Shown here: piece after piece, positions 23,262-30,891 of the stretch
Position numbering within the stretch: the first letter of the stretch is position 1
Layout of the letters: each line of letters opens with the position of its first letter
Notes under the pieces: model-generated
What the model saw: only the letters and a program-made list of their open reading frames with translations
Database searches by the model: none
What the model was told of the DNA's origin: nothing
From: UBA5436 sp964346085
GTDB lineage: Bacteria; Bacillota; Clostridia; Saccharofermentanales; DTU023
Assembly (NCBI GenBank): GCA_964346085.1
Contig: CAYFSZ010000008.1
Span: 1 to 30,891 of the forward strand
Length of the DNA: 30,891 nucleotides
Reading direction: 5' to 3'
Program-made: the position numbers and the translations under genes

Positions 23262-24170
23262 ATGGATTCAGTGAAATTAAGAGATTTAATTAATGAATTT
23301 CATCTTGAGATTGTCCGCGGTTTTGACAGAATAGATTCGACTGAGTTATTCATACCGGATGTAACCAGACCGGGCTTGCAATTAGCAGGTAATTTTATGC
23401 ATTTCGGGCCTGATCGATTGCAGTTAATAGGCAATATGGAGATGGCTTATCTGAACTCTCTTACTGAAGAAGAGCGTCGTTTTCGTTATAATGCACTTTT
23501 GGCAACAGGTATTCCATGTCTGGTTTTGAGCCGGAATCATCAAGCTGATCCGATTTTGTTAGAAATAGCCGCCAAATATAGAACGCCGATTCTCAGTACG
23601 AATGAAGGTACCGCATCTTTCTCTAGTAGCGTTTCAAAATATTTAAATGTTGAATTGGCAGAGAGAATTTCGATTCATGGTGTTTTTGTTGAAGTATACG
23701 GGGAAGGTATTTTGATTCTCGGTGATAGTGGTGTTGGTAAATCTGAAACTGCCCTTGAATTGGTCAAAAGAGGACATCGATTAATTGCCGACGATCTCGT
23801 AGAAATTCGAAAAGTTTCTGATAAAACATTGCTTGCAAGAGCCCCTGAAATCATTAGGCATTTAATTGAAATTAGAGGGATTGGAATTTTGGATGTTAAA
23901 GAATTATACGGTGTTTCTTCAGTTAAGATGCAAGAACACATTCAGTTTGCCATTAATTTTGAATTGTGGGATGAGAACAAAGCATATGACAGAATGGGAT
24001 TGATTGAAGAAACGACATCCTTGCTTGGAATAGATATTCCTTCCATTACAATACCAGTTCGCCCAGGTCGAAATTTAGCGATTATTGTTGAGGTCGCTGC
24101 GATTAATTTCCGCCAAAAAACAATGGGTTATAATGCCGCTCTTGCTTTGACTGAAAGAGTTTTTAGGTGA
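23262..24170 (+). CDS. hprK: HPr kinase/phosphorylase
   Basis: Bifunctional kinase/phosphorylase acting on Ser46 of the phosphotransfer protein HPr, the sensor step of carbon catabolite control in Gram-positive bacteria. The 302-residue protein has an N-terminal domain (1-130), catalytic-region His139 (SIHGVFVEVYG), the P-loop GDSGVGKSE (154-162) and the family signature EIRGIGILDVKELYG (203-217). I start it at ATG 23262, behind AGAGGAAAAGTC; the ATG at 23238 has no ribosome site. murB follows after 20 bases and the block continues to trmL, an arrangement common in Clostridia and related lineages. Confidence 0.96.
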   Translation: MDSVKLRDLINEFHLEIVRGFDRIDSTELFIPDVTRPGLQLAGNFMHFGPDRLQLIGNMEMAYLNSLTEEERRFRYNALLATGIPCLVLSRNHQADPILLEIAAKYRTPILSTNEGTASFSSSVSKYLNVELAERISIHGVFVEVYGEGILILGDSGVGKSETALELVKRGHRLIADDLVEIRKVSDKTLLARAPEIIRHLIEIRGIGILDVKELYGVSSVKMQEHIQFAINFELWDENKAYDRMGLIEETTSLLGIDIPSITIPVRPGRNLAIIVEVAAINFRQKTMGYNAALALTERVFR

Positions 24171-24190
24171 TTTTTAAAAAGGAAAATTAA

Positions 24191-25135
24191 ATGAACGATA
24201 GAGAATTACAAAGTGTTTTTTCGGGATTAAATCAAGAAAGAATTTTTTATCATGCAAGTCTAAAGGAATGTTCAACGTTTCATGCAGGCGGTCCTGCAGA
24301 TGTATTGTTTTATCCACAAACATCGGCGGAAATTCAAGAAGCAATTGTGCTCTGTAAAAAGAACGGAATTCCATTTCAGATTTTGGGGAGAGGATCGAAT
24401 GTGCTCATCTCTGACCAAGGAATTAGAGGATTAACGATTTATTTACGACGGAATTTTAATCAGTTAGAATGTCGTGGCAATATGATTTATGCCAATTGTG
24501 GTGTATCGTTGGCGCAAATAGCTGCTATGGCAGCTCGAAACGGCTTGTCTGGTCTGGAATTTGCATCGGGAATTCCTGGAAGTTTGGGTGGTGCAATTCT
24601 AATGAATGCCAGTGCCTATGATGGAGAAACAAAGAATGTCGTAAAGTCTTCAACGTATTTGACTGAAGATGGTGAAATAAAAACGATACACGGAGAGGAA
24701 CATGCGTTTTCTTATCGTCATAGCATTTACAGTGATATGAAAGCGATTATTTTAGAAGCAGAACTTGAATTGACTCCGGGAAGTAAACCTGAAATATACG
24801 AAAAAATTAATGATTTTCAAGTGCGTAGAAGAACAAGCCAACCGCTTGATAAACATAGTGCAGGAAGTGCATTTAAGAGACCGCCTGGATACTATGCAAG
24901 TAAATTAATTGCTGATGCAGGCCTAAAAGGTTTTCGAATCGATGATGCAGGTGTTTCTGAAAAGCATGCAGGATTTATCGTGAATCATGGGACGGCAACT
25001 GCAAGTGAAATCAATCATATTTTTGCTCATGTCAAAAAAACAGTAAAAGAAAAATTCGATGTTTCGCTTGAAACAGAAGTACGTTGGTTAGGAGATTGGA
25101 AAGAAGAGGAGACTGCATGGAAATTGTCATATTAA
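24191..25135 (+). CDS. murB: UDP-N-acetylenolpyruvoylglucosamine reductase
   Basis: NADPH- and FAD-dependent reduction of UDP-GlcNAc-enolpyruvate to UDP-MurNAc in peptidoglycan synthesis; cytoplasmic. 314 residues. FAD-binding parts are LGRGSNVLIS and GLEFASGIPGSLGGA. The catalytic Ser is in HSAGSAFKRP and the C-terminal domain includes GFRIDDAGVSEKHAGFIVN. The shorter substrate-loop form resembles type II MurB of Gram-positives. A stretch of AAAAAGGAAAATTAA precedes ATG 24191. The rapZ start lies inside its last codons (19-base overlap), suggesting coupled translation. Confidence 0.96.
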   Translation: MNDRELQSVFSGLNQERIFYHASLKECSTFHAGGPADVLFYPQTSAEIQEAIVLCKKNGIPFQILGRGSNVLISDQGIRGLTIYLRRNFNQLECRGNMIYANCGVSLAQIAAMAARNGLSGLEFASGIPGSLGGAILMNASAYDGETKNVVKSSTYLTEDGEIKTIHGEEHAFSYRHSIYSDMKAIILEAELELTPGSKPEIYEKINDFQVRRRTSQPLDKHSAGSAFKRPPGYYASKLIADAGLKGFRIDDAGVSEKHAGFIVNHGTATASEINHIFAHVKKTVKEKFDVSLETEVRWLGDWKEEETAWKLSY

Positions 25136-26019
25136 CTGGTATGTCCGGCGCAGGGAAAAGTACTGCAATGCGGGCTCTCGAGGATATGGAGTACTTCTGT
25201 ATTGATAATTTGCCGCCAGGATTGTTGCCTGGCCTTTTGCGTTCCATTGCTGAAACTGAGGAAGAGAACGATGCTGATAATGTCGATAAATCTCATGTTC
25301 CCAAAATGGCAATTGGAATTGACATTCGCAGCTTGATTAGATTTGGAAATATTACTTCTGATTTCAAAAAACTATTTCCAGATAGCATCGAACACAAGAT
25401 TATTTTCATGGAAGCTGCCGACGATGTTTTAGTATCCCGTTACAAACAGAGTCGCCGAAATCATCCTTTAGCAGGTAAGCAAACGCTAATTAATGCAATC
25501 AAAGAAGAAAGAAAACAGCTAAGAGAAATTCGAGCAATTTCAGATATTGTCATCGATACTACAGATATGACGATGAATGATTTGAAAAGTCTATTATATG
25601 AGTCTTTGATTGTCGATAATTATGATTATATGATGACAGTTCTTGTTCAATCCTTTGGCTTCAAGTATGGTATTCCGCTTGATGCCGATCTTGTGACAGA
25701 TGTTCGCTTTTTGCCAAATCCATTTTATGACAGAAATCTAAGACCTTTATCTGGATTAGATCAACCCGTCAAAGATTTTGTTTTGAGTTTTGAACAAGTG
25801 CAAAAATTCCTGGATTTTAGTAGAGAATTTTATGAATTTTCTTTGCCAGCTTATCAAAAAGAAGGCAAAGTAAGACTTGTGATAGCTGTTGGATGTACTG
25901 GGGGCAGACATCGCTCTGTTGCACTTGCGGAAGAAGTTGCTTCGATGATTCGAAATATGGGATATCGAGTTCTACTTGAACATAGGGATATAAGGCGCGA
26001 TCCAGCAGGTGGTTTATAA
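25117..26019 (+). CDS. rapZ: RapZ/YvcJ-type nucleotide-binding protein
   Basis: P-loop ATP/GTP-binding protein of 300 residues. Walker A is GMSGAGKST (8-16), followed by IDNLPPGLLP, and the C-terminal domain carries VAVGCTGGRHRSVALAEE with HRDIRRDP at the end. In E. coli RapZ steers decay of the GlmZ small RNA; in Bacillus the homologue YvcJ affects competence, and its role in this organism is not known. I start at ATG 25117 behind AGAGGAGACTGC, because the alternative at 25084 lies inside murB and adds no conserved sequence. The stop overlaps the whiA ATG by one base. Confidence 0.94.
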   Translation: MEIVILTGMSGAGKSTAMRALEDMEYFCIDNLPPGLLPGLLRSIAETEEENDADNVDKSHVPKMAIGIDIRSLIRFGNITSDFKKLFPDSIEHKIIFMEAADDVLVSRYKQSRRNHPLAGKQTLINAIKEERKQLREIRAISDIVIDTTDMTMNDLKSLLYESLIVDNYDYMMTVLVQSFGFKYGIPLDADLVTDVRFLPNPFYDRNLRPLSGLDQPVKDFVLSFEQVQKFLDFSREFYEFSLPAYQKEGKVRLVIAVGCTGGRHRSVALAEEVASMIRNMGYRVLLEHRDIRRDPAGGL

Positions 26020-26984
26020 TGACGCAGGTTCCTGTCGAAGATAATAATCAAAAAGAAAAGGTTAAAACTTTTTCGGCACAAGTTCGTGATTATATTATGA
26101 AAGAATATTCTTTCGATAAGTCACAACAGAGATTACTATTTTTGGCTTTCGCAAGTGTTTCTTTTAAAGATCAGGGGAGAAGTTTACGTTTTGCAACATA
26201 TTCTTTTGATTTGGTGCATTTTATTGAGCGTATCATCTCAGAAGAATATCATGGCAGAGTCAGAATCGTAAAACATAAAGAAATGATAACATGCACTCTT
26301 TCTGAAAAAAGATTACTCACTCAACTTAATAGTGATTTAGAACAGTTCTTTTTGAATAATCCAGCGAATTTTTCTACTGCTTTAACAGAGGAAGAAATAT
26401 ATCTAACGGTAAAGGCTGTACTATCTGGCCTCTATCTTGGATGCGGTGTCATTGCGAATCCAAAAGAACGATATGATTTAGAGTTTGCGATTCCGAAACG
26501 CTCAACTTCATTGTGGTATGGACTATTCTTATCTGAAATTGATTTAGAACCTGGGCGTATCGTCCATCAAGGAAGCGAACTATTATATTTAAAAGACGGA
26601 GAAAAAATTGCAGATTTTCTACGTTATATTGGCGCAGATCAATTGCTGCTTGAGTTTGAGACTGTTCGCGTGCAAAAAGACATGCGAAATCGAATCAATC
26701 GTATTGTCAATTGTGATAATGCAAATGCACAGAGAATTGCAAACACGGTGGCAAAACAAATTCAAGATATTCAATTAATTAAGTCCTTAAAAAAATGGGG
26801 AGAGTTACCGGATCCTGTGAAAGACATAGGGGATTTGCGTATCGAGTATCCGGAATATTCATTGAAGGAGTTATCAGAAATGACAAATCCTCCTTTGGGG
26901 AAATCAGGAGTCAATCATCGACTCAAAAAAATCGAAAAATTTGCGGAAGAACTCCGGGCGAAGAATAATAATTTGGAAAATTAA
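26019..26984 (+). CDS. whiA: WhiA, DNA-binding protein
   Basis: 321 residues. An N-terminal LAGLIDADG-homing-endonuclease-like domain without nuclease residues is joined to a C-terminal helix-turn-helix (about 265-315) with the conserved YPEYSLKELSEM and PLGKSGVNHRLKKIEKFAEEL. WhiA is a transcription factor for sporulation in Streptomyces and affects cell division and chromosome segregation in Bacillus; its presence does not prove that this organism sporulates. The ATG overlaps the rapZ TAA by one base. trmL follows after 15 bases. Confidence 0.95.
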   Translation: MTQVPVEDNNQKEKVKTFSAQVRDYIMKEYSFDKSQQRLLFLAFASVSFKDQGRSLRFATYSFDLVHFIERIISEEYHGRVRIVKHKEMITCTLSEKRLLTQLNSDLEQFFLNNPANFSTALTEEEIYLTVKAVLSGLYLGCGVIANPKERYDLEFAIPKRSTSLWYGLFLSEIDLEPGRIVHQGSELLYLKDGEKIADFLRYIGADQLLLEFETVRVQKDMRNRINRIVNCDNANAQRIANTVAKQIQDIQLIKSLKKWGELPDPVKDIGDLRIEYPEYSLKELSEMTNPPLGKSGVNHRLKKIEKFAEELRAKNNNLEN

Positions 26985-26999
26985 ATGGAGTAATAAAGT

Positions 27000-27461
27000 A
27001 TGAATCATATTGTGTTGGTGGAACCTGTTATTCCACAGAATACTGGAAATATAGCTAGAACATGTGTGGCAACAAATTCAAAGCTGCATTTAGTTGAACC
27101 TTTAGGTTTTTCTATATCTGACAAGGCTGTCAAACGTGCAGGACTTGATTATTGGTTTGAATTAGATATGGAAATTTGGCCGGATCTAGACCATTGTCTT
27201 AGAGCATTATCAGGAAAACCGACCTATTTTGTCACAACGAAAGCAAAACAGAGCTATACTGATGTAGAATATCCGGATGATTGTGTTTTATTTTTCGGCA
27301 AGGAAGATAAGGGACTACCTGAACCGCTACTGTTTACGCATTTAGATAGTTGTATTAGAATACCTATGACTGAAAATAAAAGATCATTGAATTTAGCAAA
27401 CTCAGTATCCATTGTTTTATATGAAGCATTAAGACAACAGGGTTTTCCAGATATGATTTAA
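27000..27461 (+). CDS. trmL: tRNA (cytidine(34)-2'-O)-methyltransferase
   Basis: SPOUT-class methyltransferase of 153 residues that 2'-O-methylates the wobble base of tRNA-Leu using S-adenosylmethionine. The trefoil-knot motifs are present: NIVLVEP-like start, PQNTGNIARTC (motif 1), FFGKEDKGLPE (motif 2) and IPMTENKRSLNLANSVSIVLYEA (motif 3). The length is typical. A weak GGAGTAAT ribosome site precedes ATG 27000. It closes the hprK-to-trmL block. Confidence 0.93.
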   Translation: MNHIVLVEPVIPQNTGNIARTCVATNSKLHLVEPLGFSISDKAVKRAGLDYWFELDMEIWPDLDHCLRALSGKPTYFVTTKAKQSYTDVEYPDDCVLFFGKEDKGLPEPLLFTHLDSCIRIPMTENKRSLNLANSVSIVLYEALRQQGFPDMI

Positions 27462-27479
27462 AAGAAAGTATTGATAGAC

Positions 27480-27851
27480 ATGAATGTAAAAAAATATGAT
27501 TGGGCTTGCTGTGAGTTATCTGGCTACAAAAAAGGATATATCTCGATTCACATAGACTTTAATTCGAATGTGTTGTCATGGAAAGACAGCAATCATTGGT
27601 ATAATAACTTTGTCAGAGGGTTACCGAGTTCTCAAATCGATCCGGTAAAGAATAGCTTGATAAAATTCATTAAAGCCAATCAGGATAAAACTGAAACGAC
27701 AATTGATTCTCCGCAAGAATATGTATGGACAATTCAAATTGGTGAGAATGAAGAGACAATCGAATATAAAGGTTACGATATACAAACGACAGAATGGTAT
27801 GAACTAGCTGCCGCAATTGAAAAAGTATCAAGGCATGAATTCAGACTATAA
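27480..27851 (+). CDS. Small soluble protein of unknown function
   Basis: I do not recognise this protein of 123 residues. It is rich in Trp, Tyr and charged residues, has no signal or membrane segment, and its order of short beta-like segments (GYISIHIDF, VWTIQIGE) and a C-terminal helix suggests a small alpha/beta fold. Start ATG 27480 is chosen; TTG 27471 is an alternative. Ribosome signals are weak (AAAGAAAG). Its position between trmL and a membrane protein, with gaps of about 18-24 bases, suggests the same transcript. Confidence 0.6.
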   Translation: MNVKKYDWACCELSGYKKGYISIHIDFNSNVLSWKDSNHWYNNFVRGLPSSQIDPVKNSLIKFIKANQDKTETTIDSPQEYVWTIQIGENEETIEYKGYDIQTTEWYELAAAIEKVSRHEFRL

Positions 27852-27875
27852 AAAATTAAATTAGTGGAGCGTAAA

Positions 27876-28496
27876 ATGGAATATTGGGAAGGTTTTTTTC
27901 TAGGTAAATATTGGACAGATTCAGATTATCATGATAGTCGTCATCGCTTTTTGTTTTTGAGTATTAGTTTTGTTGTTTTTTTATTAACGGCAGCGAAAGT
28001 TATTATACCTTCCAAAATAGACTTTTTATTCCCTTTTTCGCAACCCGTACATTTGGTGATAGGGCTAGTTTTACTGCTGGTTTTGCCTTTAATTGCCTCT
28101 AAATTTTATAGAATGCATCCAATTGTGCGAGTTGTTATATTATTGTTGTACTGTTTACAATATTTCTTTTTATTGATTTCGTTTGTTCAATTTTTTGCAG
28201 ATTTATTAGCGATTGATTTTTCAACTTTACCAGATTTATTCCTGAAAATGTTGGATCAAATCATGGTTTTTAGTGGGAATCTATTCAACTTTTTAGGTGG
28301 ACTAGGTAGTACAATTGCCTCAGTTGCTGGCGGCATTGTTATCGGCGGGATTATTGCTGTTTTAGCTGTTTTGTTTAGCGTTTTCTTGCCTCTAGTGTAC
28401 CTCATGCTGTTCCGTATTTTGCAAAGATGTGTAGATGCGATTATTTACAAAGTACAGCATAAAAGAACAAGTATGGTGAAACAATCGAAAGTGTAA
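27876..28496 (+). CDS. Multi-pass membrane protein of unknown function
   Basis: 206 residues with five or so hydrophobic segments: about 26-44, 58-78, 85-110, 145-166 and 167-190. The N-terminus MEYWEGFFLGKYWTDSDYHDSRH is aromatic and acidic; the fourth segment is Gly-rich (GGLGSTIASVAGGIVIGGII). The C-terminal tail is basic, as for a cytoplasmic end. No family recognised. The start ATG 27876 follows GTGGAGCGTAAA; a GTG at 27864 overlaps that ribosome site and is less likely. A terminator follows 4 bases after the stop. Confidence 0.65.
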   Translation: MEYWEGFFLGKYWTDSDYHDSRHRFLFLSISFVVFLLTAAKVIIPSKIDFLFPFSQPVHLVIGLVLLLVLPLIASKFYRMHPIVRVVILLLYCLQYFFLLISFVQFFADLLAIDFSTLPDLFLKMLDQIMVFSGNLFNFLGGLGSTIASVAGGIVIGGIIAVLAVLFSVFLPLVYLMLFRILQRCVDAIIYKVQHKRTSMVKQSKV

Positions 28497-28500
28497 ACTT

Positions 28501-28537
28501 CTGATCTCCGATACAAATGATACGGAAATCAGTTTTT
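28501..28537 (+). terminator. Terminator ending the hprK-to-membrane-protein transcript
   Basis: CTGAT (28501-28505) with ATCAG (28528-28532) and TCCG (28507-28510) with CGGA (28523-28526), separated by one mismatched pair, are followed by five T residues. Confidence 0.7.
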
Positions 28538-28562
28538 AAGTCCCTAATTTAGTCGAATATGG

Positions 28563-28568
28563 TATAAT
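28563..28568 (+). promoter_or_regulatory. -10 box of the ahpC-ahpF operon
   Basis: TATAAT at 28563-28568, 40 bases before ahpC. No clear -35 at 17 bases. A 10-bp AT palindrome TTATTAATAA (28576-28585) lies at the expected start point and could be a peroxide-regulator site, but it does not match a full PerR box. Confidence 0.5.
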
Positions 28569-28607
28569 TCCTCTGTTATTAATAAAAAATATATGGAGGT
28601 TTTTACT

Positions 28608-29171
28608 ATGCCAATTGTAGGAAAAAAATTAGAAGAATTTAAATTAAACGCTTATCACAATGAAGAATTTATTGAAGTAACTCATGAAGATTTTTTAGGT
28701 AAATGGAGCCTTTTAGCATTCTATCCTGCTGACTTCACATTTGTTTGTCCAACAGAATTAGAAAGTTTACAAGATCATTATGAAACATTTAAAAGTTTAG
28801 GTGTTGAAGTTTATTCATGCTCAACAGATACACATTTCGTGCATAAAGCATGGCATGATCATTCTGATGCAATTTCCAAAATTCAATATGTTATGTTAGC
28901 TGATCCATTGAGAGTATTATCTCGTCAATTAGATGTTTGTGATGAAGCTTCTGGCTTAGCACAACGTGCAACATTCTTAATCGATCCAGATGGTGTTGTT
29001 CAAGCAGTTGAAATTAATGCTGATGGTATCGGAAGAAACGGTGGAGACTTTGTAGATAAAGTAAAAGCTGCTCAATATGTTAGAAATAATCCAGGTCAAG
29101 TTTGCCCTGCAAAATGGAGAGATAGTGGTGAAACATTAACTCCTGGTTTAGACTTAGTAGGTAAAATCTAA
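28608..29171 (+). CDS. ahpC: Alkyl hydroperoxide reductase subunit C (typical 2-Cys peroxiredoxin)
   Basis: Reduces H2O2 and organic peroxides; cytoplasmic. 187 residues, the usual AhpC length. The peroxidatic Cys47 is in DFTFVCPTELE and the resolving Cys166 in VCPAKW near the C-terminus. A strong GGAGG (28595-28599) and ATG 28608 define the start; an in-frame upstream ATG at 28593 lies in the ribosome site itself. It is followed 10 bases later by its reductase, ahpF. Codons are enriched in frequent AT-ending forms, as for a highly expressed gene. Confidence 0.97.
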   Translation: MPIVGKKLEEFKLNAYHNEEFIEVTHEDFLGKWSLLAFYPADFTFVCPTELESLQDHYETFKSLGVEVYSCSTDTHFVHKAWHDHSDAISKIQYVMLADPLRVLSRQLDVCDEASGLAQRATFLIDPDGVVQAVEINADGIGRNGGDFVDKVKAAQYVRNNPGQVCPAKWRDSGETLTPGLDLVGKI

Positions 29172-29181
29172 GGAAGTAGAT

Positions 29182-30723
29182 ATGAGCTTAGATACACAAC
29201 TTAAACAACAATTATCACAATATTTACAATTGCTTGAAAATCCAATCATCTTTCGAGCAAGCTTAGATGATAGCGAAAATTCAAAAAAGACAAGAGCTTT
29301 TTTGGATGAAATCGTTGAACTTTCAGATAAAATCACTTTGGAAGAAGCAGCACTGCAATATACACCAAGTTTTGAAATTAATCAAAAAGGAAAACAAGCA
29401 TCAGGGATCACTTTTGCGGGAATTCCTTTAGGTCATGAGTTCGAATCTTTGGTTTTAGCATTATTGCAAGTTGGTGGACGTGCTCCAAAAATTTCTGATG
29501 AACAAAGAAAAAGAATTGAAGCAATTCATGATGATCATCATTTTACAACATTTGCTAGCTTAACATGCCATAATTGTCCTGATGTTGTTCAGGGTTTGAA
29601 CATTATGTCCGTGTTAAATCCACATATTTCACATACGATGATTGAGGGTGGAATGTTCCAAGATGTCGTTGAAGCAAAAGGTATCATGGCAGTTCCAGCA
29701 GTTCTCGATGGTGAAGAAATGGTGGCTAGTGGTCGCCAAACTTTGGACGAATTAATTTCTTTAGTTTCTTCTGATGATGAGGAAGTGTCCTTTGATGATG
29801 TAGCACCATTTGATGTCTTAGTCATTGGAGGTGGTCCTGCTGGCGGTAGTGCAGCTGTTTATGCAGCAAGAAAAGGTATTCGTACAGGTATTGTTGCTAA
29901 ACGTTTTGGTGGTCAAGTAAATGATACTTTAGCTATCGAAAACTTCATCAGCGTGGAATACACTGAAGGTCCTAAATTAATGAGCCAAGTTCGTTCACAC
30001 GTAGAAAAATACAATGTTGAGATTTTTGAAGGTCATGATGTTGTTGATTTAGAAACATTAGAAGACAAACGCATCAAAGTTCATTTAGCTTCTGGCGCAA
30101 GCTTGATTTCAAAAACAGTTATCTTAGCAACAGGTGCTCGTTGGAGAGATATCAACGTTCCTGGTGAAAAAGAATTCAAAACAAAAGGCGTAGCTTATTG
30201 CCCGCATTGTGATGGTCCTTTATTCACAGGTAAAGATGTTGCTGTTGTTGGCGGCGGTAACTCAGGTGTTGAAGCTGCCATCGATTTAGCAGGTATCGTA
30301 GAAAAAGTTACAGTTATTGAATTCCTGCCAGAACTTAAAGCGGATCAAGTATTACAAGACCGTTTACGTTCATTGCCAAATGTAGAAATTTTCACAAATT
30401 CAGCAACAACTGAAATCACAGGTGAAAATAAAGTTGATGGTATTACATTCCAAAATAGAGACACACAAGAAACAACACATATTGATTTAGCTGGCGTCTT
30501 TATCCAAATTGGTTTAATGCCAAATACTGAATGGATTAGAGAAAAAATCGATGTTGATCGCATGGGACAAATTGAAATCGGTCCTCGCGGCGAAACAAGT
30601 ATGCCAGGTGTTTTCGCTGCAGGCGACTGTACAACAGTAGCTTATAAACAAATCATCATCTCTATGGGTAGTGGTGCGACTGCAGCATTAGGTGCTTTTG
30701 ATTACTTAATCAGAAATACATAA
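29182..30723 (+). CDS. ahpF: Alkyl hydroperoxide reductase subunit F
   Basis: Flavoprotein that passes electrons from NADH to AhpC. 513 residues, near the 521 of E. coli AhpF. The N-terminal double-thioredoxin domain has the CxxC at Cys129/Cys132 (TCHNCPDV). The thioredoxin-reductase-like part has the FAD motif GGGPAGGSAA (216-225), the second redox pair Cys340/Cys343 (YCPHCDG), the NADH motif VVGGGNSGVEAA (354-365) and the FAD-binding end FAAGDCTTV. Start ATG 29182 follows AAGGAAG. It completes the ahpCF operon. Confidence 0.97.
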   Translation: MSLDTQLKQQLSQYLQLLENPIIFRASLDDSENSKKTRAFLDEIVELSDKITLEEAALQYTPSFEINQKGKQASGITFAGIPLGHEFESLVLALLQVGGRAPKISDEQRKRIEAIHDDHHFTTFASLTCHNCPDVVQGLNIMSVLNPHISHTMIEGGMFQDVVEAKGIMAVPAVLDGEEMVASGRQTLDELISLVSSDDEEVSFDDVAPFDVLVIGGGPAGGSAAVYAARKGIRTGIVAKRFGGQVNDTLAIENFISVEYTEGPKLMSQVRSHVEKYNVEIFEGHDVVDLETLEDKRIKVHLASGASLISKTVILATGARWRDINVPGEKEFKTKGVAYCPHCDGPLFTGKDVAVVGGGNSGVEAAIDLAGIVEKVTVIEFLPELKADQVLQDRLRSLPNVEIFTNSATTEITGENKVDGITFQNRDTQETTHIDLAGVFIQIGLMPNTEWIREKIDVDRMGQIEIGPRGETSMPGVFAAGDCTTVAYKQIIISMGSGATAALGAFDYLIRNT

Positions 30724-30755
30724 TTTTTGATTGATAATCCTTGAAAAATTCTTCG

Positions 30756-30785
30756 AAGCCGACAGACATCCTGTCGGCTTTTTTT
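30756..30785 (+). terminator. Intrinsic terminator of the ahpCF operon
   Basis: A 10-bp perfect stem AAGCCGACAG (30756-30765) with CTGTCGGCTT (30771-30780), a 5-base loop and seven T residues (30779-30785). Confidence 0.93.
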
Positions 30786-30891
30786 ATTTTTGGGATTTTT
30801 TCTGCGGAGTTTGTCAATAGTCGCCAATGAATGATCTCAGAAGTACGGCTTAACGCCGGATTACCTCGCATTCCGTCCCTCGATGTAGCTC
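30786..30891. other. Unassigned 3' end of the window, compositionally different
   Basis: From about 30830 the sequence becomes visibly richer in G and C than the neighbouring genes and intergenic DNA. On the minus strand a frame enters from beyond the window, reads SYIEGRNAR and stops (TAA at 30863-30861); nine codons are too few to call a gene. It may be the edge of another element. Confidence 0.3.

Noticed and set aside
28576..28585. PerR box before ahpC
   Set aside because: TTATTAATAA is palindromic but too short and does not match the usual 15-base PerR pattern; AT-rich DNA gives such palindromes by chance.
30861..30890. C-terminus of a transposase or other gene on the minus strand
   Set aside because: Only nine codons lie in the window, too few to assign to any family.

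Overview
The window is AT-rich DNA from a low-GC Gram-positive bacterium (Bacillota). Strong AGGAGG-type ribosome sites, TTGNNN/TATAAT promoters, T-tailed terminators and a run of Gram-positive housekeeping genes (hprK, murB, rapZ, whiA, trmL) support this. TGA is used as a normal stop, so it is not a code-4 mollicute. A trimeric [FeFe]-hydrogenase together with AhpC/AhpF points to a fermenting anaerobe that meets some oxygen. A Clostridia- or Erysipelotrichia-like host is my inference; the genus cannot be read from this sequence. A run of 100 N and a compositionally odd last ~100 bases suggest a draft assembly or MAG.

Layout. 1-664: an unrecognised membrane-anchored protein whose reading frame is broken twice, with compensating shifts. 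722-1690: GMP reductase. 1815-5677: a probable operon of an FAD/NAD(P) oxidoreductase and a three-part ABC importer (lipoprotein, permease, ATPase) of unknown substrate. 5925-9737: NuoE-like, NuoF-like and HydA subunits of an NAD(P)-linked, probably electron-bifurcating/confurcating, [FeFe]-hydrogenase behind a good promoter. 9894-13273: homologues of Bacillus YdjI, YdjG and YdjH (SPFH/zinc ribbon, zinc ribbon/TM, TPM domain), an envelope-stress module here without PspA. 17435-13340 (minus strand): a heterodimeric ABC exporter followed by a MarR regulator, with a perfect 14-bp palindrome at the start of the operon.

17557-17845: a compact unit with a near-ideal promoter, a 47-codon Rrf2 N-terminal remnant and a terminator-like hairpin. 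17864-20027: glycerol-1-phosphate dehydrogenase (AraM/EgsA) and a HAD-IIA phosphatase, echoing the araL-araM neighbourhood of B. subtilis. 20105-20314: 44-bp tandem hairpin repeats interrupted by the assembly gap. 23136-20344 (minus): an S9 peptidase and a class I glutamine-amidotransferase-like hydrolase.

23262-27461 is the conserved block hprK-murB-rapZ-whiA-trmL (carbon control, cell wall, tRNA modification), followed by two unrecognised genes, one of them a membrane protein. 28608-30723 is the ahpC-ahpF peroxide-reduction operon with its own promoter and terminator.

No wholly new system is demonstrated. The least explained items are the 44-bp hairpin array, the short Rrf2 transcription unit, the PspA-less YdjIGH cluster with an internal terminator, the exporter operon with its operator-like palindrome, and the FAD enzyme linked to an orphan importer. 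No rRNA, tRNA, complete insertion sequence, CRISPR array or recognised riboswitch was seen.
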